DNA from: JBPRGG01 sp051418075
Lineage (GTDB): Bacteria > Bacteroidota > Bacteroidia > Cytophagales > Cyclobacteriaceae
DNA: 64,000 bases
NCBI GenBank assembly: GCA_051418075.1
Contig: JBPRGG010000037.1
Span: 16,411 to 80,410 of the forward strand
Direction: 5' to 3'
Each line of letters begins with the position of its first letter. Position 1 is the stretch's first letter. The notes under the pieces were generated by a model. That model made no database searches. It was not told where the DNA came from and worked only from the letters and a program-made list of their open reading frames with translations. Positions 1-8,311 of this stretch are shown here, in pieces. A program made the position numbers and the translations under genes.

Positions 1-182
1 TCTTTAAATTTACCGGCTTCGGCATCAAAATCAGCTAATCTTACCACTGGGATATCAACATCTGTAGATGATACCGCAGTAACCGGGGTTTGATTTTCAT
101 TTTCCGTATTTTCCTGATTAGTTGGTTGGCAGGCATAAATAATTACCAACAGGAACAGAATAAATATTTTATACATTTTCAT
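1..182 (-). CDS. Lipoprotein, N-terminal part only (runs off left edge)
   Basis: The minus strand encodes the first 60 codons of a lipoprotein. A hydrophobic signal (residues 4-16) leads to a lipobox ending Y-A-C, with Cys18 as the predicted lipidated residue. A low-complexity Asn/Glu/Thr linker follows, as is usual behind Bacteroidota lipoprotein anchors. The start could be ATG at 182 or the in-frame ATG at 176. The body after the linker begins V-V-R-L-A-D-F-D, which I do not recognise firmly. Function is unknown because the rest lies outside the window. An inverted repeat upstream may be its operator. Confidence 0.65.
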   Translation of the reverse strand, partial: MKMYKIFILFLLVIIYACQPTNQENTENENQTPVTAVSSTDVDIPVVRLADFDAEAGKFK

Positions 183-209
183 GAGCTTGTTTATTTTATA
201 ACCTAACGA

Positions 210-279
210 AAATTTCTTGCTTGTTGAGATACAAAAAAAACAAGAAATTTAATATAAACAAAGTAAATTTAATTTCTTG
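210..279. promoter_or_regulatory. Inverted repeat with a third half-site, upstream of the lipoprotein gene
   Basis: AAATTTCTTG at 210-219 is matched by its perfect inverted copy CAAGAAATTT at 241-250 (10 bp arms, 21 nt apart). A third copy, TAATTTCTTG, lies at 270-279. The site sits just upstream of the minus-strand lipoprotein start at 182. This could be an operator or a 5' leader hairpin; the regulator is unknown. A/T-richness raises the odds of chance similarity, but 10-bp perfect arms plus a third copy are notable. Confidence 0.35.
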
Positions 280-456
280 ATTAATATTTATTGGTATTAC
301 ATTTCGAAAAACATTTTTCATCTATAAAATCAATTAGAGTTGATTAAATAAAATAAAGTTATTTCATTTAATAATAGAGGAGCAGCCAGTCTTTTTCTGA
401 AATTATATAACAGGAAAAACAATTTTTAAATATATTTAAGGCTTAAACATGAACAA

Positions 457-1317
457 ATGAATTGGATACTGATCATCTCACTTTTAACATGGAACCTGGG
501 TGGTATTATGCCGGAAAACCCAAAAAAGGAACAAACAGCAAATACCATTGTAGAAAAGATCATCGATCAAACCGGATGCCCCACCAAAGAGGCTACAGTA
601 GATATAATAAAAGAAGGTCAGCCGCAAACTCCGGTAACAGGTATAGTTACTACAATGTTTGCTACCATGGAGGTTTTACAGGAAGCTGTAGATAAAAATT
701 GTAACCTGATCATTGCCCATGAACCTTTGTACTACAATCACCTGGATCAAACCACCCAGTTTGAAAATGATCCTGTGTTTGAACAGAAGCAGCAGTTTAT
801 GCGGGATCATCAATTGGTGGTGTGGCGATTTCACGATTATATTCATTGCCTGCAACCGGATGGTATTCTGACTGGAATGGTACAAAAATTAAACTGGCAG
901 GATCATACGTTTAAAGGACAGTTAGATCAGTTTCGCTTTGAAAATACTGATCTGGATGATTTGCTCCGGCACCTAAAAAACACCTTCCCTGGCAATGCCT
1001 TTTATGTGGTCGGCAATCCGGAAATGGAGGTAAACCAGGTACATCTGGCCCCGGGTTCGCCGGGAGCAGCCAGGCATTTTGAAATTCTAAAAAACCCCGA
1101 GGTGGATGTATTAATTGCTGGTGAGGTGCCACAATGGGAAACTTATGAATATGTCCGGGATGCGGTAGCCCAGGGCAGAAATAAAGCAGTAATTTTTCTG
1201 GGCCATGTAAATTCAGAAGAGGCAGGAATGGCTTTTGCTGCAGCGTGGATGAAAGAATTTATCCAGGATATACCCATCTTTTTTGTAGAAAGCGGTCCCT
1301 CCTACTGGTCTTACTAA
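457..1317 (+). CDS. Nif3-like dinuclear metal centre protein
   Basis: A 286-residue Nif3/DUF34-family protein. Family members form toroidal hexamers with a two-metal site; their substrate is unsettled despite the old 'GTP cyclohydrolase type 2' label. Visible metal-site features are A-H-E-P-L (His88, where bacterial members usually have HHP), a W-R-F-H-D-Y stretch near residue 124, and a C-terminal G-H-V-N-S-E-E motif near residue 249 supplying His and Glu. The first 17 residues are hydrophobic and look like a signal or anchor; an in-frame ATG at 508 would give a cytoplasmic form. It ends 11 bp before the convergent esterase gene. Family assignment is good, biochemical role open. Confidence 0.75.
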   Translation: MNWILIISLLTWNLGGIMPENPKKEQTANTIVEKIIDQTGCPTKEATVDIIKEGQPQTPVTGIVTTMFATMEVLQEAVDKNCNLIIAHEPLYYNHLDQTTQFENDPVFEQKQQFMRDHQLVVWRFHDYIHCLQPDGILTGMVQKLNWQDHTFKGQLDQFRFENTDLDDLLRHLKNTFPGNAFYVVGNPEMEVNQVHLAPGSPGAARHFEILKNPEVDVLIAGEVPQWETYEYVRDAVAQGRNKAVIFLGHVNSEEAGMAFAAAWMKEFIQDIPIFFVESGPSYWSY

Positions 1318-1328
1318 TCTTCAGGGAA

Positions 1329-2168
1329 TTAGTTGAACTGGCTTTTCAGATAACCCCGGTCTTTTAGAAACTCCCGGGTTTGGTTCATCGTTTTTTCAAA
1401 ATACTGATCCTGATGTCTTCCCTGGTTAAAAAAGCCATGACCTACATCGTCATACAAAACCAGCTGACAATTTCCGCCTGCTTGTTCAATTTTATGGGTC
1501 AATTCCAACACATTTTCCACCGGAACTGTAGAATCTGCCTTGCCATGAAAAATGATGGTTGGAGGAATTGTTGATCTAACCTGATGAACCGGAGAATACT
1601 TTATGGCCTGAGCCTCATTTTTAAATTTTTCACGGCCATAACCATCTGCTGTAGTTTTCGCAACTGGATTAAATAATACCAGAGCAGCCGGAATATGCTT
1701 TTCCTTTACCCCGAAAGTAGTGCATAAGGCCAAATGACCTCCGGCGGAACCACCGGCAGCCACTATTTTTTGAGGGTCTATACCTATGGTATGGGCATTT
1801 TGTTTCAGAAATTTCATGGCCTCACGGGCATCTTTTACGGCTTCTACCGGGGAAGTTTGATATTCCTGTGCCGTTCTGTAATCTGCCAGAATAGCCACAA
1901 TTCCCTGATTGACCAATTGCCTTGCTTGTGGTTCAAAATGCTGTACCGAACCTTTAACCCATCCACCGCCAAAATAAAAAACGATAGCCGGCAAATCCTG
2001 TTTTTCTGTCTTTTCCGGATATAAAACATATAAATTTAAACTGACATCCCCTGTTTTTTTATATTCATAAACCCTGGCACTGGATATTTCTTCCTGAAGT
2101 GCCTGAGCTGTGGCCGTGCTGATAATTATCGTAATCAGAATAGCTGCTAAACAGATGGATTTACCCAT
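1329..2168 (-). CDS. Exported alpha/beta hydrolase (esterase/lipase-like)
   Basis: A 279-residue alpha/beta hydrolase of the hormone-sensitive-lipase/BD-FAE type, with a signal peptide ending near T-A-T-A-Q-A (residue 22). The oxyanion-hole motif F-G-G-G-W lies near residue 67, the nucleophile elbow G-G-S-A-G-G near 139, a D-S-T-V-P aspartate near 212 and the catalytic His in D-V-G-H-G-F near 243. These complete a Ser-Asp-His triad. Related periplasmic enzymes remove acetyl or other acyl groups from carbohydrates or small esters. The substrate cannot be read from sequence. It is convergent with the Nif3-like gene and lies downstream of the phosphofructokinase gene. Confidence 0.8.
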   Translation of the reverse strand: MGKSICLAAILITIIISTATAQALQEEISSARVYEYKKTGDVSLNLYVLYPEKTEKQDLPAIVFYFGGGWVKGSVQHFEPQARQLVNQGIVAILADYRTAQEYQTSPVEAVKDAREAMKFLKQNAHTIGIDPQKIVAAGGSAGGHLALCTTFGVKEKHIPAALVLFNPVAKTTADGYGREKFKNEAQAIKYSPVHQVRSTIPPTIIFHGKADSTVPVENVLELTHKIEQAGGNCQLVLYDDVGHGFFNQGRHQDQYFEKTMNQTREFLKDRGYLKSQFN

Positions 2169-2202
2169 AATTTTGTTCTATTTCTTCTTCAATTCTTTTT
2201 TT

Positions 2203-3216
2203 TCATCCAAAAGAGGTGCCTACATTAATGGCTCTTTCTATCAGAGGATGGTCCTTAGGTACCAGTTTTAAGTGCCCGGCTGTTTCAGATAAAGGGATGG
2301 CTTTCAAACGGTCATTTGATAAAGCTACCATATTTCCATATCTCTTTTCGGCTATCAATTGGGCGGCAAATCCACCATATCGGGTAGCCAGGATCCGGTC
2401 AAAGGCGGAAGGAGAACCTCCCCGTTGAATATAACCCAGAATCGTTTCCCTTAACTCCTGCCCTATTTTGACAGAAAGCTTTTTGGCCAGGTAGCGGGCA
2501 GCCGATTTCCCTTTATTCCTTTTGATTCCCTCTGCCACTACAATGATCGAAGATTTTTTCTGCTTTTGGATCCTGTGATTCAGGTAATCAGCAATCTCAT
2601 CCAGGTCATAGTCCAGTTCGGGGATCAGGATTACATCTCCTCCCCCGGCTACACCGGCATAAAGGGTGAGCCAGCCGGCATGATGCCCCATTAGCTCAAT
2701 CACCATGATACGCCGATGGGCATTAGCCGTGGTATGCAACCGGTCAATGGCTTCAGTGGCAATATCCACGGCAGAGTGAAAACCGAAGGTGAAATCCGTG
2801 CCTTCCACATCATTATCAATGGTTTTGGGTAGTCCTATCACATTTAATCCTACCTGGGATAGTTTATAGGCTGTCTTTAAGGTGCCGTTTCCACCAATAC
2901 ATACCAGGCAATCAAGTCCCAGCTTTTCATAATTTTGCTTGATGATGGAAGGTTTATCAATTTCTTCCAGGTATTGGGTAGATTTTTTAAATGGTTTTTC
3001 TCTTGAGGTACCAAGAATGGTACCGCCAATAGTGAGGATATTAGATAAGTCGCCTTCCCCCAATACTTTGTAATCATTTTCTATCAGCCCCAGGAAACCG
3101 GATGAAATGCCATAAACTTCTGCTCCGTATTTCATGATAAGGGTCTTCCCTACGCCCCGAATGGCGGCATTTAAACCAGGGCAATCCCCCCCGGCAGTTA
3201 AAATTCCAACTTTCAT
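2203..3216 (-). CDS. pfkA: 6-phosphofructokinase
   Basis: A 337-residue phosphofructokinase that phosphorylates fructose 6-phosphate to the 1,6-bisphosphate in glycolysis. The N-terminal G-G-D-C-P-G-L-N loop (9-16), the P-K-T-I-D-N-D active-site motif (130-136, catalytic Asp134) and M-G-H-H-A-G-W near 175 identify the family. The donor-specificity positions read G-G-N-G-T (108-112) and Lys131. Gly with Lys at these sites is the pattern of ATP-using group III enzymes; PPi enzymes carry Asp instead of that Gly. The Asn at 110 replaces the usual Mg-binding Asp. ATP use is therefore an inference. No operon partner is evident. Confidence 0.9.
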   Translation of the reverse strand: MKVGILTAGGDCPGLNAAIRGVGKTLIMKYGAEVYGISSGFLGLIENDYKVLGEGDLSNILTIGGTILGTSREKPFKKSTQYLEEIDKPSIIKQNYEKLGLDCLVCIGGNGTLKTAYKLSQVGLNVIGLPKTIDNDVEGTDFTFGFHSAVDIATEAIDRLHTTANAHRRIMVIELMGHHAGWLTLYAGVAGGGDVILIPELDYDLDEIADYLNHRIQKQKKSSIIVVAEGIKRNKGKSAARYLAKKLSVKIGQELRETILGYIQRGGSPSAFDRILATRYGGFAAQLIAEKRYGNMVALSNDRLKAIPLSETAGHLKLVPKDHPLIERAINVGTSFG

Positions 3217-3255
3217 GGTATTTTGGTTAGATTAAAAAATTATTTTGTAATGAAA

Positions 3256-3263
3256 CAAAATTA
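3256..3263 (-). promoter_or_regulatory. Possible -7 box for pfkA
   Basis: On the minus strand TAATTTTG matches the Bacteroidota -7 consensus TAnnTTTG, 40 nt upstream of the pfkA start. No TTTG is seen at the usual 18-20 bp distance, so this is a half-match only. Confidence 0.3.
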
Positions 3264-3337
3264 AGCAATTATTAAACTTAAAAAAATGCAAATACAAATA
3301 AAGGGAAATATATTATAATACTATGTTTTGGAAAAAA

Positions 3338-3796
3338 TTAATTTTTGCCGCTTTTTCGCTTTCCGTCTGTAGTTTTGGCAAATTTTCTTGTCATTTTTTT
3401 GATAAATGCCACTTTTCGAAATCTTAAGGCGCTCCAATCCTCATCAATAGCTACCTGCCGGACTGGCTCCAGATCATAAGTGACCATAATATCCCAGCCA
3501 CTATCCCGGTTAATATCACTGCTGTATTTCCTGGATAATTTTTTAGGATAAGCCAGCCAGACTATTGCATCTCCATCCAACCGTGGACCAAAAACAGATA
3601 CAAGCGGGTTTATTTCCTGCTGCTGAAAAACAAAAACCAGTAAAAACCGTATTTTTTCTTCGATCAAAGTCAGAATAAACTGTTCTGACAGACTTCAGGG
3701 AGGGCAAATAAACCTGGAAAGATTGAGGCGAATTGATAACCCAAACCGCTGACTTACCTTTTTTTTTAAATTCAACTTTTTAATCAACGGATCCAT
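3338..3796 (-). pseudogene. Frameshifted DUF3052-like small protein gene
   Basis: The C-terminal part (about 100 codons, 3338-3667) carries the family signature: L-A-Y-P-K-K-L-S, then D-I-N-R-D-S-G-W, then V-A-I-D-E-D-W-S-A-L-R-F-R. The matching N-terminus begins at ATG 3796 (M-D-P-L-I-K-K-L-N) but leaves frame at a run of nine A residues. The expected V-I-N-S-P-Q-S-F segment follows in a second frame, and the C-terminal part is in a third frame. Two frameshifts therefore separate three recognisable pieces of one roughly 150-residue protein. Function of the family is unknown. It may be a real pseudogene or an assembly error, because the first shift lies in a homopolymer. Confidence 0.6.
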
Positions 3797-3808
3797 AGTT
3801 CTTGTTAT

Positions 3809-4273
3809 TTATGGTTCATTCACATCATTTTTACAATCCAGTATCTGATCCAGATGATGTCTCATGTGCACCATATAATCCTCCACTAAAAAGGCCAGAG
3901 AGTGAATTTCTGATTCATGATTTCCTACTTCACAGGTAAACTGATAACTAGCGGATTTCATATGTCCCACCAACCTGATAATCTGAAGGTTAAGAAGTTT
4001 CCAAAGTTCTATCAAATCAGAGGGTGATGCCTGCTGATATTTTTGCCTGTGTACCCATTCATGCTGTTGATAGACTACTTTGGGAGAATTTTCATACTGG
4101 CTCACCAGGAAACGTCTGTGATTATTCAAAGCGCTGTCGATCAGATGGCCTAAAATTTCCAATTTTGACCATTTCTCCGGTTTTGGCTTTTCAATCCAGG
4201 TTTGAAGGTGAATTGAAGATAACCTGGGATAATAATATTGAACCAGCTGACTTAAGTTAAAGGCATGATTCAT
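3809..4273 (-). CDS. DinB-like four-helix-bundle protein
   Basis: A 154-residue DinB/YfiT-superfamily protein. These are four-helix bundles that usually bind one metal through three His residues. Candidate ligands are His43 in I-L-G-H-L-I-D-S-A near the N-terminus and the histidines of the C-terminal Y-M-V-H-M-R-H-H-L-D-Q motif. Some relatives are thiol-dependent S-transferases (bacillithiol or mycothiol), but most have no assigned reaction. It lies 12 bp upstream of the start of the frameshifted gene and may share its transcript. The start at 4273 is supported by homology-like length. Confidence 0.75.
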   Translation of the reverse strand: MNHAFNLSQLVQYYYPRLSSIHLQTWIEKPKPEKWSKLEILGHLIDSALNNHRRFLVSQYENSPKVVYQQHEWVHRQKYQQASPSDLIELWKLLNLQIIRLVGHMKSASYQFTCEVGNHESEIHSLAFLVEDYMVHMRHHLDQILDCKNDVNEP

Positions 4274-4319
4274 TTTTATAATAATTTAAAAACTGCTTCA
4301 GGGTCAATTGAGGATCATT

Positions 4320-4433
4320 CTAAATTGCTGATGTAAAAAGACAGCCTTTTGTTATTTTTACTTGTTCTGTTTGTAAACCCTCATTATATCCATCCCGAAA
4401 TCCCTCTTTAAAATCGTTCAGTGTCTTCCCAAT
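4320..4433 (-). pseudogene. Possible remnant or small gene (37 codons)
   Basis: In an otherwise empty 283-bp gap the minus strand encodes G-K-T-L-N-D-F-K-E-G-F-R-D-G-Y-N-E-G, an amphipathic stretch that looks protein-like. It has no ATG: an in-frame TAA is followed directly by ATT at 4433, and the frame ends at TAG 4320. It may be a decayed gene end or a tiny gene with a rare ATT start. I see no other feature in this gap. Confidence 0.2.
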
Positions 4434-4556
4434 TTATGGCAATTTGAAATACAACCATTTTGTGAACACCCAGCCAAAAGAAATAAATATCTCTTTTAAT
4501 AATTTCCGCTTTTATAAAAGCAGTTTATTTATTTACTTAAAAGTAACAAAACCAAT

Positions 4557-5324
4557 TTAGTTTTCAAATTTAATTTCTCCTTTATGAAAAAAATTATCAA
4601 TCAGCGCAATTTCACTGGAAAGTGCTTCAGACAAGGTTCCTTCGAATAATACTTTACCTTTATCCAGAAAAATGATTCGGTCAGCCAGTCTGAGTATACT
4701 GGACACCTCGTGGGTAACCAGCACAATGGTGATGCCCAATTGTTCCTTCAGGTTCTTAATTAACCTGTCCAGATCGGCCAGGGAAATGGGATCCAATCCG
4801 GCTCCCGGTTCATCACAAAAAAGCAGCGGAGGGTCCATGGCGATTGCCCTGGCCAGTGCAGCCCGTTTCAGCATACCTCCACTGAGTTGAGATGGATAAA
4901 GATGATAAGCCTGGGTCAGGTTAACCAGGCGTAATTTCAATTTTACCAATTGATCCAGCAACTCTCCGGACAGATCGCTATGCTGCTCTATTGGGAGGGC
5001 TACATTTTCAGCCACCGTCATGGAATTTAAAAGCGCCCCGTTCTGAAAAAACACCCCTATTTTATGATAAAGATTTTCCTGTTGCTCTTCTTCCAGTTGA
5101 CCCATATTTTTTCCCAAAACCCGAAGTTCACCTTCCTGAATGGGATACAAGCCAATCAGGTGCTTTAATATAGTGGTTTTCCCTGATCCACTACTGCCCA
5201 AAAGTACAGTCACCTGATTTTTGTAAATGGTAAATGAAACATCAGTTAATACCTGACGGTCTTCAAAGCTGGCTTTAAGGTGTTTTACCTCAATAATAAT
5301 TGAATTATCTTTATTGTCAGACAT
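4557..5324 (-). CDS. mlaF: Mla-type ABC transporter ATP-binding protein
   Basis: A 255-residue ABC ATPase driving phospholipid transport between inner and outer membranes. Walker A is G-S-S-G-S-G-K-T near residue 43, the signature Q-L-S-G-G-M-L-K-R-A-A near 145, Walker B L-L-F-C-D-E-P-G-A-G-L-D-P near 168 and the H-loop T-H-E near 203. The signature L-S-G-G-M and the D-E-P-G-A-G-L-D-P form are typical of MlaF/Ttg2A. It is the last gene of a four-gene minus-strand operon and starts 5 bp after the permease gene ends. Confidence 0.9.
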   Translation of the reverse strand: MSDNKDNSIIIEVKHLKASFEDRQVLTDVSFTIYKNQVTVLLGSSGSGKTTILKHLIGLYPIQEGELRVLGKNMGQLEEEQQENLYHKIGVFFQNGALLNSMTVAENVALPIEQHSDLSGELLDQLVKLKLRLVNLTQAYHLYPSQLSGGMLKRAALARAIAMDPPLLFCDEPGAGLDPISLADLDRLIKNLKEQLGITIVLVTHEVSSILRLADRIIFLDKGKVLFEGTLSEALSSEIALIDNFFHKGEIKFEN

Positions 5325-5329
5325 AAATC

Positions 5330-6457
5330 TTAGTAAAATATCAAGCTGAAAATACTATCTATAATGATCACCAGGGTAATAGACACCACAACTGCTGAAG
5401 TAGTCACTTTCCCTACTCCTTCTGCGCCTTTATCCACATGAAAACCATAATAAGTTCCGGTCAAAACAATAATTCCGGCAAAAAAAACACTTTTTACAAA
5501 TCCGGTCAGAATATCCCGGGTATATAATGAATCTGTCATCCTGTTAATGAAAATATCGGCTGAAATATCCAGGTAAAAATAGGCCACCGTCATGCCTCCG
5601 ATTATCCCCAGCAAGTTTGCTAATATGGTAAGAAATGGCAGGGTAAATATAGCCCCATGCATCTTGGGTACAATTACAAACCTGATCGGGTTCAATGCCA
5701 TGGTAGTCAGAGCATCCAATTCGGAAGTCACTTTCATAGTAGCTACTTCTGCCGCTATAGCAGACCCACTTCTGCCCGCTACTAGAATGGCTGTGATCAA
5801 AGGTCCCATTTCCCTCATCATGGCAATCACAGTAAGATCTACAATATAAATATTGGCTCCAAAGCTTCGTAACTGAGCTGCTGATTGTAAAGCCAGCACC
5901 AACCCGATGATAAAAGAAAGGGCGGCTACAATGGGAACTGCATTGACACCAATCAGCACGGCCTGGTTGTAGAACTCACCTTTTTTCTGTGATTTTGCAG
6001 TAAAAAGATCCCGGAACGACCAGTAAAAAACATCAGCAGTCAATAATAAGAATTTCCTGAGATATTCCCGGTAAAAAGAATGCACCTGATCTCCCAATTT
6101 GAAAAAGAATCCCTGTTTTTGCCGGGGAGACTTTACTTCCTCATTTTTTATGGTAAAAAGCTCAAGTTTCGGTTGAAAAGATTCATGCACCCGAACATAT
6201 TTTATAGCAGTTCCGGCCTCTTTCAGCTTTTGTTTGAGCAACTCCAGGCCGGTTACACCGGCTGAATCCAGGTATGCTACCTGAGAAAGATCAATATTCA
6301 GGTAATCCAATTCATAAGAAGCTAATTGGTGTTTTATTTCCTGATAGAATAAGCTTACTGTATTCACATCCAGGTTGCCATGAATGAACAGGGTATCATG
6401 ATCCAACTGATAGCTAAAAGTATCTTCCTTATCTTTATGTTCCCAGGCTGTTTCCAT
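5330..6457 (-). CDS. mlaE: MlaE-family permease with N-terminal STAS domain
   Basis: A 375-residue fusion. Residues 1 to about 105 form a STAS domain (L-D-S-A-G-V-T-G loop near 63-70), equivalent to the separate MlaB protein of Escherichia coli. Residues about 130-375 are an MlaE permease with several membrane segments, including the conserved A-G-R-S-G-S-A-I-A-A-E stretch and the following M-K-V-T-S-E-L-D-A-L. The family moves phospholipids across the inner membrane with MlaF and MCE proteins. It lies 4 bp after the auxiliary lipoprotein gene and 5 bp before mlaF. The STAS fusion explains the absence of mlaB from the operon. Confidence 0.88.
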   Translation of the reverse strand: METAWEHKDKEDTFSYQLDHDTLFIHGNLDVNTVSLFYQEIKHQLASYELDYLNIDLSQVAYLDSAGVTGLELLKQKLKEAGTAIKYVRVHESFQPKLELFTIKNEEVKSPRQKQGFFFKLGDQVHSFYREYLRKFLLLTADVFYWSFRDLFTAKSQKKGEFYNQAVLIGVNAVPIVAALSFIIGLVLALQSAAQLRSFGANIYIVDLTVIAMMREMGPLITAILVAGRSGSAIAAEVATMKVTSELDALTTMALNPIRFVIVPKMHGAIFTLPFLTILANLLGIIGGMTVAYFYLDISADIFINRMTDSLYTRDILTGFVKSVFFAGIIVLTGTYYGFHVDKGAEGVGKVTTSAVVVSITLVIIIDSIFSLIFY

Positions 6458-6461
6458 AGAA

Positions 6462-7073
6462 TCAGGGTGTTACCAGTCCTTGTTTGATCTTATTGGATAA
6501 ATTATTCAATTCATCAAAATAGATCTGACTTATGGCAGAAGCAAACAAATTCATGTCATTTTTGTCCAGGGGATGGAAGCGATCTGCATGGTGAATCAAA
6601 ACCTCATCTTTAGTAAGGTCATCGATCAGCCTGAATTCTATATTCAGATGGGCCGCCAGCGTCTTGTTTTGCTGAACTGCTTCCAATTGATATACGATAG
6701 TTTCCAGCCGGTATTCAGGGTTGATTTTCCAAAAACGGGTGGCGCTATGACTAAACAGCCGATGATGCTGTAAATAATGTTCCAGCACTTTGGTCAAGAT
6801 ATCATCTGGCATTACAGCCCATTGGTGATTGGAAAAATAGGTAAGCTGATGTGTTTCACTGCGATAGGCTATTCTTGTGGTGGAAAAAGCTGGATAAATA
6901 TTAACTTTTTCGATTTCACAATTGGCGTCAATATTTGGTTTTGATAAAGCCTGTGTGGTATCAAACAACTCCGGCGATTCGATTACGTAGTATTTCCGAA
7001 CAATATTTTTCCTGCCACAAGCATGAAAAACTGTAACTACCAGCACCAATAAAAACACATAAAAGTACTTCAT
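6462..7073 (-). CDS. ABC-type transport auxiliary lipoprotein
   Basis: A 203-residue lipoprotein with lipobox F-H-A-C (Cys19) after a hydrophobic signal. The sequence right after the anchor (R-K-Y-Y-V-I-E-S-P) and the later I-Y-P-A-F-S-T-T-R-I-A-Y-R segment match the PqiC/LetC-like auxiliary proteins that accompany MCE transporters. Such proteins sit in the outer membrane or periplasm and are thought to help lipid transfer to the outer membrane. It lies between mlaD and mlaE, with gaps of 10 and 4 bp, so it is part of the same machine. Family call rests on motif memory and context. Confidence 0.75.
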   Translation of the reverse strand: MKYFYVFLLVLVVTVFHACGRKNIVRKYYVIESPELFDTTQALSKPNIDANCEIEKVNIYPAFSTTRIAYRSETHQLTYFSNHQWAVMPDDILTKVLEHYLQHHRLFSHSATRFWKINPEYRLETIVYQLEAVQQNKTLAAHLNIEFRLIDDLTKDEVLIHHADRFHPLDKNDMNLFASAISQIYFDELNNLSNKIKQGLVTP

Positions 7074-7083
7074 ATTCCAATAA

Positions 7084-8106
7084 TTAACGTAAGTTTTTGT
7101 CGGCAGTTTCAGTCATCCTGGTACCCCGCAGTAATACCGAAGGGTCTTCATTGATCATCTGGGAAGCACTGTTAAGATTTTGCAGGGTTGTTTTCAGCAA
7201 AGACATACTTTCTGTAAAATCATCGCTGCCCCGATCGATGTCATTATCCAATTTTACCAGCAATTCATTGGTTTGTTCAATAATTTGACCCAATTCTGCT
7301 ACAAGTTGCTTGATGTTTGTTTCCTTTAGTTGTACCGCCACGTCCCTAGCCCCTCCCAGGATCTGGTTAATGGTATCACTATCTACGATCCGGTTAATTT
7401 TTTTTGATGTTCTCTCCAGCAGTTGGCTTGTACCCAGCAGGCTTTTACTGATCTCATTTGAATTGGCTATAGCCTGGTTCAATGATCCTTCATTGTTTTC
7501 AACAATGTGATTCACTTTTGACAAAAACAGGTCAGCCCGGTTGACAAGTTCAGTGATGTTGGTGGCTGTAACTGTGATACTATCCGCCATATAAGAAATT
7601 TTATTCAACTTGTCTGGTTGGGTAAATTGTTGCAGATTATTTAACACACTTTCTACTTTTTCGGCTATTACTTCGGCCTTTCCTGTGATCTCTTCGGTCA
7701 TGGAGGTGCCGGCAGGGATAAAACCACCTTCATTAATTGAACTGGCCTGGTTTGATCCGCCCCTGATTTCAATGGTTTTTAATCCAGTGATCCCTACTGT
7801 GGTAATAGCTGCCTGTGCATCGGCTTTAATAGGAGTACCTGGATTTATTGCTACTTTTACTATCACCTGGTTTACATCTTCTGGGTCAATCCGGATATCC
7901 TGAACACTTCCCACCTTTATGCCTAAAAATTTAACCGGACTACCAACTTCCAGACCACTGACTGATACACCCTCATAAGTAATAAAATACACATCCCGTT
8001 CTCTGAAAAAACGCTGAGTAGTAAACAGACCCATTAAGACAATTAAGATGGTTGCCGTAACAGCCACAAATATTCCTAATCTGATTTTTTGCGCTTTATT
8101 TTTCAT
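7084..8106 (-). CDS. mlaD: MlaD-like MCE-domain protein
   Basis: A 340-residue membrane-anchored lipid-binding protein. One transmembrane helix (residues about 10-28) is followed by a single MCE domain (about 37-115), with V-G-S-P-V-K-F-L-G-I-K-V-G as its core. A long helical region full of Asn, Gln and Leu follows, presumably forming a periplasmic tunnel or tether. It is the first gene of the operon, so the unit reads mlaD, lipoprotein, STAS-mlaE, mlaF. The gap to the divergent icmF is 205 bp and should hold both promoters. Confidence 0.88.
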   Translation of the reverse strand: MKNKAQKIRLGIFVAVTATILIVLMGLFTTQRFFRERDVYFITYEGVSVSGLEVGSPVKFLGIKVGSVQDIRIDPEDVNQVIVKVAINPGTPIKADAQAAITTVGITGLKTIEIRGGSNQASSINEGGFIPAGTSMTEEITGKAEVIAEKVESVLNNLQQFTQPDKLNKISYMADSITVTATNITELVNRADLFLSKVNHIVENNEGSLNQAIANSNEISKSLLGTSQLLERTSKKINRIVDSDTINQILGGARDVAVQLKETNIKQLVAELGQIIEQTNELLVKLDNDIDRGSDDFTESMSLLKTTLQNLNSASQMINEDPSVLLRGTRMTETADKNLR

Positions 8107-8311
8107 ACTTTACCTTCGTAATTACGATGAATTATAAATGTATTGAAAATATTACTTTTTAAACATGTTAAAAGAAAATATTTTTCCAAATCCTGAAGGC
8201 TCTCATATCTTATTTAAATACCTTTAAGCTGTTGCTGATTTTCTGGTAGTATTATTAAAACAAACAAAACTGCGCAATTCAGGGTTTATTTGAAACAATT
8301 GGGAAAGCTGG

